Source: Neisseriaceae bacterium (GTDB lineage Bacteria > Pseudomonadota > Gammaproteobacteria > Burkholderiales > Neisseriaceae). From it: a stretch of DNA of 5,004 nucleotides. The stretch is from positions 1-5,004 of the forward strand of contig JASLBZ010000081.1 of the NCBI GenBank assembly GCA_030146285.1. The letters run 5' to 3'. Below are positions 1-5,004 of this stretch, piece after piece. Both the position numbers and the translations under genes were made by a program. The notes beneath the pieces are model-generated. The model was given only the letters and a program-made list of their open reading frames with translations, was not told where the DNA came from and searched no databases. Position 1 is the stretch's first letter. Each line of letters begins with the position of its first letter.

Positions 1-312
1 GTTGCCGGAAGAGGTAAAACCGTACTGTTCCTTGTGCCGAGTCTGGCTCTGTTGAGTCAGACACTGGATGAATGGACGCAAGATACGCTGATAGGCCTGC
101 GCTGTTTTGCTGTCTGCTCTGACAGTGATGTGGGTAAGAAAAACCATGATGACAATGTTGTTGTTGGTATCAGCGATCTGAAATATCCGGCGACCACGAA
201 TGCGAATAGCCTCGTCAAAGCGTTTAATCAGCCTGATATATTCGGCAGTGATAAGCCGCCTTATATGAACGTGGTGTTTTCTACCTACCACTCTGTTGAG
301 GTTAATGCCTAA
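1..312 (+). CDS. Internal fragment of a COG4889-type superfamily 2 helicase (type ISP restriction/defence-like), cut at both ends
   Basis: The frame is open from base 1 and reaches a stop at 310-312. Real helicase homology appears to end at codon 101 (position 303), so the last codons and the stop come from relA sequence read antisense. Family-typical stretches are TVLFLVPSLALLSQTLDEW (motif Ia region, about residues 7-25), FAVCSDSDVGKK (about 36-47), DLKYPATT and VVFSTYHSVEV near the end. These match what I know of COG4889 helicases, which include the helicase part of single-chain type ISP restriction-modification enzymes and stand-alone helicases in defence islands. Such proteins use ATP to move along DNA. 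The Walker A motif should lie just upstream of the window, and the DEAH box and motifs III-VI should follow VVFSTY but are absent. GC is about 48% (143 of 300 by hand count), higher than the neighbouring relA. The fragment cannot be functional as shown. Whether the parent was a type ISP enzyme or a lone helicase cannot be told. Confidence 0.75.
   Translation, partial: VAGRGKTVLFLVPSLALLSQTLDEWTQDTLIGLRCFAVCSDSDVGKKNHDDNVVVGISDLKYPATTNANSLVKAFNQPDIFGSDKPPYMNVVFSTYHSVEVNA
301..306. other. Abrupt junction between helicase fragment and relA
   Basis: Reading rightwards on the plus strand, helicase similarity runs through the codons for VEV (ending at 303). The next codons, aat gcc taa, do not continue the expected I-x-x-A-Q pattern. 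Reading leftwards on the minus strand, RelA similarity runs through ECYAALGI (ending at 304), where the family continues V-H-S-L-W but the sequence gives N-L-N-R. Both homologies therefore fail at the same point, to within a base or two. No inverted terminal repeat, target duplication or IS gene is visible. The cause may be a chimeric assembly or library join, or a genuine illegitimate recombination. Confidence 0.75.
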
Positions 313-1212
313 AGCAGCATAGCATTCTGGAATACTGTCCACCAAAATGCGCACGGCACGAATGTCATACAAGTCAGAGAAGTCTAACTTTTTCTTCACC
401 ATTTTTTTGTAAATGGAATAGATGTGTTTGGGGCGTCCTGCAACATTGCAATGAATGTCGTTTTGTTTCAGTTCATCTTCAAGAACATGAACAATATTAT
501 CAATATACTGAATGCGCTCGATGCGTTTTTCATCCAATAATTTGGCAATTTTGCTGTATGTTTCAGGGTTTTGATGGCGAAAGCACAAATCCTCTAATTC
601 CCATTTGATTTGCCAAACACCCAAGCGATTGGCAAGAGGAGAGAAGATGTCCATGGTTTCTTTGGCCACAGCACGGTTGAGCTCTAAGTCTTTAGAGTTC
701 GATAAGTAGTGCATGGTGCGGGTACGAATTGCCAGTTTAATCAACACCACACGAATATCAGAAACCATTGCCAAAAGCATTTTGCGCATGGTTTCTGCTT
801 GATGTTGTTTTTCTTCTGGAGAATCTAATTTCTCGACATTGGCAAATTCAGTCAGTTTTTCAATCTGATCAATACCACCAACCAAATTTAAAATGGCACT
901 GGTAAAGTGCTCTTGTAAGAGTAGCTGCCAATTGTCTTTGTACACTGGCAGCTCAGATAGCAAGGTCGCTGCAACGGCTTCAGAGGTTAAATTAAAATCA
1001 GAAACGATTAAGCTGGCAGTCAGTAGGTGAGGAATTAAAGGTTCGCCCACCATTGTAGTGGCATTGGCAGGGTAATGCTGTTGGGCAAACTGCAATGCTT
1101 TTTTAACTGATGCAATGTCATCGGTTGTGAAATGTGAGGGCAGATTTTCTAGCCACGTTGTTTCATCCGTAACCGAAACAAATTGTGAGCCCTTGCGTAC
1201 CACTGCAACCAT
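304..1212 (-). CDS. relA: RelA (p)ppGpp synthetase, N-terminal 303 residues only, truncated at the junction
   Basis: RelA makes (p)ppGpp from ATP and GDP/GTP on stalled ribosomes during the stringent response. The ATG at 1212-1210 begins MVAVVRKGSQ. Residues about 55-170 are the degenerate hydrolase domain. The HD motif is lost (AATLLSELPVY where SpoT has HD..ED), and KLAIRTRTMHYL replaces KLADRLHNM. This marks a RelA-type synthetase rather than SpoT. PLANRLGVWQIKWELEDLCF (192-211) is the conserved linker. RPKHIYSIYKKM (260-271) and YDIRAVRILV (282-291) open the synthetase domain. Similarity stops at residue 303 of roughly 740, before the EFDD motif, the QIRT region, TGS and ACT domains, so this copy cannot synthesise (p)ppGpp. 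The frame stays open for 101 further unrelated codons to base 1, so no stop is seen and a RelA-nonsense fusion would be translated. A purine-rich AAGAAGA stretch upstream is a weak ribosome binding site. GC is about 39% over 301-660. Confidence 0.9.
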
Positions 1213-1252
1213 AATCAATCTTCTTATGTAAAAGGTTGTCGAATTGGTGTGT

Positions 1253-1282
1253 ATTTTAGCGAAAAAAGCCGTTTTATGCCAA
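1253..1282 (-). promoter_or_regulatory. Candidate sigma-70 promoter for relA
   Basis: On the minus strand TTGGCA (1282-1277, 5 of 6 to consensus) is followed after 18 bases by TAAAAT (1258-1253, 5 of 6). Transcription would start near 1246 and leave a leader of about 34 bases before the relA ATG. A perfect TATAAT also lies on this strand at 1287-1282, but no -35 box is seen at the right distance from it. This is inference from consensus only. Confidence 0.5.
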
Positions 1283-1308
1283 TTATACTCGTACTATTGA
1301 AATGGCAT
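1276..1308. repeat. 6-bp inverted repeat in the gap between the MFS gene and relA
   Basis: ATGCCA (1276-1281) and TGGCAT (1303-1308) are perfect inverted copies separated by 21 bases. The right-hand arm, as read on the minus strand, overlaps the candidate relA -35 box. The repeat lies just past the MFS stop codon. A T-run of six (plus-strand A-run at 1262-1267) follows, but nine bases away. With this long loop and offset T-run it is a poor terminator. It could be a regulator site or chance. Confidence 0.25.
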
Positions 1309-1312
1309 GGGC

Positions 1313-2518
1313 TTAGTTAACATAGTCACGATTGCGGTTTTTCATGAAGTAAAAGGCCACCAATATTGAGCACAATTGTGCCATGATTAATGCGGCTGCT
1401 GTTGCTGACCAACCACCCCAAACAAAAATGAAACCACAAATAGATGCACCCAATGTGCCACCCAAATAATAAGACATATTGTAAATGCCCGTAGCCAAAG
1501 AGCGGCCTTCGGTAATGTGACTGGTAACAAAGTTAATGGTGCTAGATTGGGTAATAAAAACACCAGTGGATAAAATGGCCAAGCCTGCCACAATAATCCA
1601 CAACTGTGTGGATAAGGTTGCTAACACGCCCATGCTGGAAAACAATAAGGCAGCAATAATGGTGCGTCTGGCCCCCATTTTTTGAATCAAAATAGAAGCG
1701 AGCGGGGTGATTACCGTACCAATTAAATACACAATAAAGATGTTGGCCAAAGCACCAGAACTCAGATTAAAAGGTTGGTCTGCCAAGTACACATTTACAT
1801 AGGTAAAACCACCGACCAATGAGAAAAATACACATGCCCCAGCACTACAGGCTGCCAGTAAATTGGGGTTACGCAAATGTTTACCCAGTGTTTTGAAAGC
1901 CAGTTTAATATTGCGGTTGGGCGTAAAAAATTGAGATTTAGGCAAATACAGCACAATCACAATAGCACCAACCACATTCAAAATGCCTAAAATCCAAAAT
2001 GCTTCCCGCCAGCCGATTAATTCTTCCAGATGACCCATCATAAATCGTCCCAAAAATCCACCCAGAACCGATCCAGAAACGTACATGGAAATGAGTTTGG
2101 TCATGGTTTTGCCACGAAATTCTTCACCTAAATAAGCCATCATCACAACTGTCATGCCAGGAACAAATAAACCTTGTAAAAAACGGTATAGCAAGATTTC
2201 ATTAATCGATGAGGCAAAACCCATAATGACTGTGGGAATAATCAGTAAGCTCACCGATGAAACAATTAAGGCTTTACGGCCAATCGCATCAGATAACATT
2301 CCCACAAAAGGCGACATAATGGCAATTGCAAAAACGGTAATCCCAACCGTTTGCCCAGCCTTGTCTGCGTCCACATGAAAGTCCCGCATCATGGTTGGCA
2401 AAATGGATTGAATTGAATACACATTAATGAATGCAAAAATACCCACCAACATAGCGACAATCATGAGCATTACTGTGGGTTCGCGATAAGTATTGGGTGT
2501 TGTTGGTGGCGTTGTCAT
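1313..2518 (-). CDS. MFS transporter, YnfM-like (drug:H+ antiporter type), 401 residues
   Basis: This is a complete inner-membrane major facilitator protein of usual length (about 400 residues) with about 12 hydrophobic segments in two halves. The first runs about 17-40 (MLMIVAMLVGIFAF), and a central cytoplasmic loop of basic residues lies around 195-218. The MFS motif A, GMLSDAIGRK, is at 73-82 between helices 2 and 3. YLGEEFRGK (129-137), SGSVLGGFLGRFMMG (148-162) and GWREAFWILG (169-178) match the arrangement in E. coli YnfM, as does SYYLGGTLGASICG in helix 11 (349-362). The family exports small molecules using the proton gradient; the substrate is unknown. The ATG at 2518 gives a polar lead-in, MTTPPTTPNTYREP, before helix 1. 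It lacks a good Shine-Dalgarno sequence (GAAG ten bases upstream is the best), so Met17 is a possible alternative. The gene has its own promoter, lies 94 bp after mutY and 100 bp before relA. The neighbours give no clue to its substrate. Confidence 0.88.
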   Translation of the reverse strand: MTTPPTTPNTYREPTVMLMIVAMLVGIFAFINVYSIQSILPTMMRDFHVDADKAGQTVGITVFAIAIMSPFVGMLSDAIGRKALIVSSVSLLIIPTVIMGFASSINEILLYRFLQGLFVPGMTVVMMAYLGEEFRGKTMTKLISMYVSGSVLGGFLGRFMMGHLEELIGWREAFWILGILNVVGAIVIVLYLPKSQFFTPNRNIKLAFKTLGKHLRNPNLLAACSAGACVFFSLVGGFTYVNVYLADQPFNLSSGALANIFIVYLIGTVITPLASILIQKMGARRTIIAALLFSSMGVLATLSTQLWIIVAGLAILSTGVFITQSSTINFVTSHITEGRSLATGIYNMSYYLGGTLGASICGFIFVWGGWSATAAALIMAQLCSILVAFYFMKNRNRDYVN

Positions 2519-2559
2519 TGACTGGGCACTTCGTGAAGTAAAGTTAGTTTAGCCCTTAG

Positions 2560-2588
2560 GTTATACGCTGATTCATTTGCTTTGTAAA
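2560..2588 (-). promoter_or_regulatory. Strong-looking sigma-70 promoter for the MFS gene
   Basis: On the minus strand TTTACA (2588-2583, 5 of 6) and TATAAC (2565-2560, 5 of 6) are separated by exactly 17 bases. The predicted start near 2553 gives a leader of about 35 bases before the ATG at 2518. The leader contains a perfect 12-bp dyad at 2528-2539 (plus strand ACTTC GT GAAGT), ending nine bases before the ATG, which could be an operator or chance. The MFS gene is therefore probably transcribed independently of mutY. Confidence 0.6.
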
Positions 2589-2612
2589 AGTGCTGCTCTG
2601 TGATTATTGCGG

Positions 2613-3689
2613 CTAGGCAGGCGCATGTACAAAGTTAAGTAAATATTGACTGAACGGTTTGGGGATGCCCAATGTTTGGATGTGTTGAATATCTTGTGCT
2701 CGTTGGTGCAATGGGTGTGAATTGTCTAAGCCAGTTAGTCGCATTGGAGTAATGAGAAGCTGTCGGTGGGTCAGTTTGTGTTCGAACATGGCTTCTTCGG
2801 TAAAGTCATCTAAGTTTAAATGATGGTTTGAAAGCCACTGGTTGGCTTGGGCATGGCTTTCTAAACTTGGGCAGCAAAACAATTGACCCCAAATGCCGGT
2901 GTTAGGGCGTTTTTCAATCAGTATTTTTCCATCTTGAAATAAGATAATCAGCCAATACAAGGTGATGGTTTGTACTTTGGTGGGTGTTTTTTTTCGGGGT
3001 AGGACATCAACCAAGTTGTCTCGTTTGGCAAGGCAAATGTCTTGCATCGGACATTGGGTACAAAGTGGTTTGCTGCGTTTACATACGGTTGAGCCCAAAT
3101 CCATTAAGCCTTGGGTATAAGCAGGCATGTTTTTTTCTGATTCAGGCAATAATTGTTCTGCATGTTGCCACAAGGCATCCTGAAAGGCTTTGTCTTCTGG
3201 TTTGCCATCTAAGGCCAATACGCGACATAACACCCTTTTAACATTGCCATCCAAAATGGTTTCGCGTTGATTGAATGCAAAAGCACTGATGGCTGCAGCT
3301 GTTGTTCTGCCAACGCCAGATAAGGTTTCTAATTCTGCTCTGCTTTGTGGGAATTGGCCATTAAATACGGTGGCAATGCGGATAGCAGCATTGTGTAAGT
3401 TTTTAGCGCGGCTGTAATAGCCAAGCCCTGCCCACAAGGCAAAAACACGCTCTAAAGACGCATTAGCCAAATCTTGGACGGTGGGGAAGTGATGTAAGAA
3501 TGTGTCGTAATAACTAAGAACAGTGCTGACTTGGGTTTGTTGTAACATGATTTCAGACAACCAAATTCGATAAGGGTCGCTGACTTGCCAAGGCAAATTA
3601 TGTCGTCCGTGAGTTTTTTGCCAAGTCAGCAGTTTTTTTGCAAAGATATTGTTAATATTTGTTAAGTTTTGTATGGACATAAACCGCAT
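2613..3689 (-). CDS. mutY: Adenine DNA glycosylase MutY, complete
   Basis: MutY removes adenine mispaired with 8-oxoguanine, preventing G:C to T:A changes, and acts with MutM and MutT in the GO system. Conserved parts are LPWQVSDPYRIWLSEIMLQQTQV (split here only by description: residues 32-54) with catalytic Glu46. Next comes the helix-hairpin-helix LSGVGRTTAAAI (123-134), then LDGNVKRVL (146-154) with catalytic Asp147. The [4Fe-4S] ligands are Cys203, Cys210, Cys213 and Cys219 in the classic C-x6-C-x2-C-x5-C spacing. MDLGSTVC precedes the cluster. A C-terminal MutT-like domain for 8-oxoG recognition starts near 240, with EKRPNTGIWGQLFCCPS at 259-275 and FEHKLTHRQL at 302-311. The length, 358 residues, is normal. 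The start at 3689 gives MRFMSIQ; Met4 at 3680 is equally plausible because neither has a clear ribosome binding site. The gene is divergent from the RNA methyltransferase with a 58-bp gap. All key residues are present, so it should be active. Confidence 0.96.
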   Translation of the reverse strand: MRFMSIQNLTNINNIFAKKLLTWQKTHGRHNLPWQVSDPYRIWLSEIMLQQTQVSTVLSYYDTFLHHFPTVQDLANASLERVFALWAGLGYYSRAKNLHNAAIRIATVFNGQFPQSRAELETLSGVGRTTAAAISAFAFNQRETILDGNVKRVLCRVLALDGKPEDKAFQDALWQHAEQLLPESEKNMPAYTQGLMDLGSTVCKRSKPLCTQCPMQDICLAKRDNLVDVLPRKKTPTKVQTITLYWLIILFQDGKILIEKRPNTGIWGQLFCCPSLESHAQANQWLSNHHLNLDDFTEEAMFEHKLTHRQLLITPMRLTGLDNSHPLHQRAQDIQHIQTLGIPKPFSQYLLNFVHAPA

Positions 3690-3716
3690 TCAAAGAAGAA
3701 AGACTTAAGGTACAAT
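3689..3716 (+). promoter_or_regulatory. Candidate promoter for the RNA methyltransferase gene
   Basis: TTCAAA (3689-3694, 4 of 6) is followed after 16 bases by TACAAT (3711-3716, 5 of 6). Transcription would start near 3724, about 24 bases before the ATG at 3748. The -35 box overlaps the mutY start on the opposite strand. No convincing mutY promoter pair was found in the same 58-bp gap. A TTGACA at 3728-3733 is too close to the ATG to serve as this gene's -35 box. Confidence 0.4.
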
Positions 3717-3747
3717 AGATGCTTATTTTGACATAACTGAGTAAAAA

Positions 3748-4890
3748 ATGGCTGATTTTAATCTATTTGTACCTTGTCCTCGCGGTCTTGAAACTGTATT
3801 GGCAGCAGAGCTGGCTCAATTACCATGCCGTAATATTTTAGCAACAGATGGTGGGGTTGCTTGTCGAGGCGACTTATCAGCTGTTTATTTAATCAATTTG
3901 CATTCTCGAATCGCCAGCCGAGTATTGATTGAAGTGATTCGCGGTCGCTATCGCAATGAAGCCGATATTTATGATTTGGCCAAAAAAGTGCGCTGGTTTG
4001 ATTGGTTTTCTGTGGATGACACCATTAAGGTGAAAGTTGAAGCGAAAAGAACGAATTTGCGCCGTTTGGATGTTGCTGCTTTAAAAATTAAAGATGCTGT
4101 TTGTGATGTGTTTCGAGATGAGTTTAATAAACGCCCAAGCGTAGACAAAGCCCGTCCGGATATCCGCATTCAAGCATTTTTGCAACAAGACAGCGCAACT
4201 TTATTCATTGACACCAGTGGTGAGGCTTTGTTTAAACGTGGTTATCGCACCGGTACGGGTGATGCGCCTTTGCGCGAGAATTTGGCTGCCGGCATGTTGC
4301 TTTTGGCTGGCTACAATGGCTCACAGGTTTTGCTAGATCCAATGTGTGGTAGTGGCACGATCGCGATTGAAGGGGCGATGATTGCCAGCAATATGGCGCC
4401 CGGTATTTTACGTGAATTTGCATTTGAGAAATTCAAACAGTTTGACTCACCTTTGTTTGAGCGCCTCCTAGAAGAGGCTAAGCAGATGATTACTCAGCCA
4501 AAAAATGCCATTTTAGCAGGTGATATCAATCGATTTATACTCAAAGAGGCTATAAATAATGCCGAAAGTGCTTATGTCGACGATTACATTGATTTTAAAA
4601 CCTGCGATGTTTTAGAATGGAATTCTCAAGCACAAACAGGTCTGATTGTAAGCAACCCACCGTATGGTGTGCGTTTGGAAGATGAAGCGTTCTTAGATGC
4701 ACTTTATCCACAAATGGGCAGTTGGTTGAAACAACATTTCACTGGTTGGACGGCTTGTTTTTTAAGTGCGGATAAGAATCTAACCAAAGGGTTGCGCTTA
4801 TCGCCTCGCAATAAGTACCCATTGTTTAATGGTAACTTGGATTGCCGTTTATTCGTTCTCGAACTGGTGGCTGGCTCGAATCGCAAATAA
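3748..4890 (+). CDS. rlmL: THUMP-domain class I SAM-dependent RNA methyltransferase, RlmL N-terminal-domain type (probable 23S rRNA guanine-N2 methyltransferase)
   Basis: This is a complete 380-residue protein aligning with the first half of E. coli RlmL, which makes m2G2445 in 23S rRNA. The N-terminal ferredoxin-like and THUMP region (about 5-160) includes PRGLETVLAAEL (11-22), LKIKDAVCDVF (112-122) and ARPDIRIQAFL (135-145), then the linker LFKRGYRTGTGDAPLRENLA (161-180). The Rossmann methyltransferase domain has motif I DPMCGSGTIAIEGAM (197-211) for SAM binding. The amino-methylating motif IV is SNPPYGVRL (302-310), and NGNLDCRLF lies at 361-369. The stop follows where RlmL of enterics continues into the second (RlmK, m7G2069) methyltransferase domain. 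That domain is absent, as in the short forms common in other bacteria; it is not a truncation here, because the end is clean. The start has a short GAG-containing site at 3739-3741. It is divergent from mutY and 48 bp upstream of ddh. The exact target base is inferred from homology. Confidence 0.88.
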   Translation: MADFNLFVPCPRGLETVLAAELAQLPCRNILATDGGVACRGDLSAVYLINLHSRIASRVLIEVIRGRYRNEADIYDLAKKVRWFDWFSVDDTIKVKVEAKRTNLRRLDVAALKIKDAVCDVFRDEFNKRPSVDKARPDIRIQAFLQQDSATLFIDTSGEALFKRGYRTGTGDAPLRENLAAGMLLLAGYNGSQVLLDPMCGSGTIAIEGAMIASNMAPGILREFAFEKFKQFDSPLFERLLEEAKQMITQPKNAILAGDINRFILKEAINNAESAYVDDYIDFKTCDVLEWNSQAQTGLIVSNPPYGVRLEDEAFLDALYPQMGSWLKQHFTGWTACFLSADKNLTKGLRLSPRNKYPLFNGNLDCRLFVLELVAGSNRK

Positions 4891-4903
4891 ACGTGGCGTT
4901 TAT
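4887..4903. repeat. 7-bp perfect inverted repeat at the end of the methyltransferase gene
   Basis: ATAAACG, TGG, CGTTTAT forms a perfect 7-bp stem with a 3-base loop that includes the TAA stop codon. No T-run follows (CTTAATAT), and the stem is AT-rich, so it is at best a weak or attenuating hairpin. It lies between two genes read in the same direction. Confidence 0.35.
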
Positions 4904-4938
4904 CTTAATATATCGCTGGTTTAAGTAGAAAGTTTGAA

Positions 4939-5004
4939 ATGGAAAAAATTCGTATCGGTATCGTCGGTCACGGTAATTTAGGCCGTGGCGTAGAAGCATC
5001 AATT
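4939..5004 (+). CDS. ddh: meso-Diaminopimelate D-dehydrogenase, first 22 residues (runs off the window)
   Basis: The ATG at 4939 begins MEKIRIGIVG and continues HGNLGRGVEASI to the last base. This is the NADP-binding Rossmann start G10-x-G12-x-x-G15-x-G17. The GNLGR..E sequence after IVG is the hallmark of meso-diaminopimelate D-dehydrogenase (EC 1.4.1.16), as in the Corynebacterium enzyme (IVGYGNLGRSVE). That enzyme aminates tetrahydrodipicolinate directly to meso-diaminopimelate, a one-step branch of lysine and peptidoglycan synthesis. Only about 7% of the usual length of about 320 residues is visible, so the substrate-binding part cannot be checked. The upstream sequence gives only a weak purine-rich site (AGAAAG). 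It may be cotranscribed with the gene 48 bp upstream; no promoter pair was recognised. Confidence 0.75.
   Translation, partial: MEKIRIGIVGHGNLGRGVEASI

Noticed and set aside
4..21. AGRGKT near the left edge looks like a Walker A P-loop.
   Set aside because: It is followed at once by VLFLVPSLALLSQT. In COG4889 helicases that is the motif Ia strand, with the real P-loop (GTGKT) lying about 15-20 residues earlier, outside the window.
1262..1275. AAAA-GCCG-TTTT with a T-run on the minus strand as a terminator after the MFS gene.
   Set aside because: The stem is only four A:T pairs, with no GC-rich arm. It also lies inside the candidate relA promoter spacer.
2154..2378. Plus-strand open frame of 74 codons inside the MFS gene, and similar antisense frames inside mutY and the methyltransferase gene.
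   Set aside because: They lie wholly within well-supported genes on the other strand, have no recognisable motifs, and are expected shadow frames.
3173..3184. AGGCATCCTGAA differs by one base from the Kingella-type DNA uptake sequence AGGCAGCCTGAA as I recall it.
   Set aside because: It is a single inexact copy within the mutY coding sequence (opposite strand, FQDAL). One near match in 5 kb is expected by chance and cannot assign a genus.
3549..3562. TTCAGAC, the reverse complement of the GTCTGAA core of neisserial uptake sequences.
   Set aside because: The surrounding bases do not match any uptake dialect closely, and the bases encode the conserved MutY motif IWLSEIM.
1..5004. CRISPR array, tRNA or rRNA genes, insertion sequence, or toxin-antitoxin pair.
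   Set aside because: No regularly spaced repeats, transposase motifs, cloverleaf sequences or paired small genes were seen, and the intergenic space totals only about 300 bp.

Overview
The window looks like a piece of a low-GC chromosome of the Neisseriaceae or a close betaproteobacterial relative. The main evidence is the N-terminal 303 residues of RelA, which resemble the neisserial RelA as I remember it, including QAETMRKMLLAMV, AKETMDIFSPLANRLGVWQ, AGRPKHIYSIYKKMVKKKL and ILVDSIPECY. The other genes are ordinary housekeeping genes compatible with that placement. No exact neisserial DNA uptake sequence was seen, so the genus stays open.

Layout: (1) positions 1 to about 303 hold an internal piece, on the plus strand, of a COG4889-type superfamily 2 helicase of the kind found in type ISP restriction enzymes and defence islands. 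(2) At about 303/304 this sequence stops abruptly and the middle of relA begins on the minus strand. (3) The minus strand then carries, in transcription order, mutY (3689 to 2613), a YnfM-like MFS exporter (2518 to 1313) and truncated relA (1212 to 304). The MFS gene and relA each have a plausible sigma-70 promoter of their own. (4) Divergently from mutY, the plus strand carries a 380-residue THUMP/RlmL-type 23S rRNA guanine methyltransferase (3748 to 4890). The first 22 codons of a meso-diaminopimelate D-dehydrogenase (from 4939) run off the end of the window.

The genes do not form an evident pathway. They are RelA (stringent response), MutY (repair of 8-oxoG:A mispairs), an exporter, an rRNA methyltransferase, and a lysine/peptidoglycan precursor enzyme. 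All gaps between genes are about 100 bp or less.

The only striking item is the helicase::relA junction. Both partners are broken at the same base, base composition changes there (about 48% GC on the left against about 39% for the next 360 bases), and no transposase, terminal repeat or integration site is visible. It is either a chimeric join in the assembly or a real recombination that destroyed relA. The sequence alone cannot decide. I see no evidence of a new multi-gene system here.
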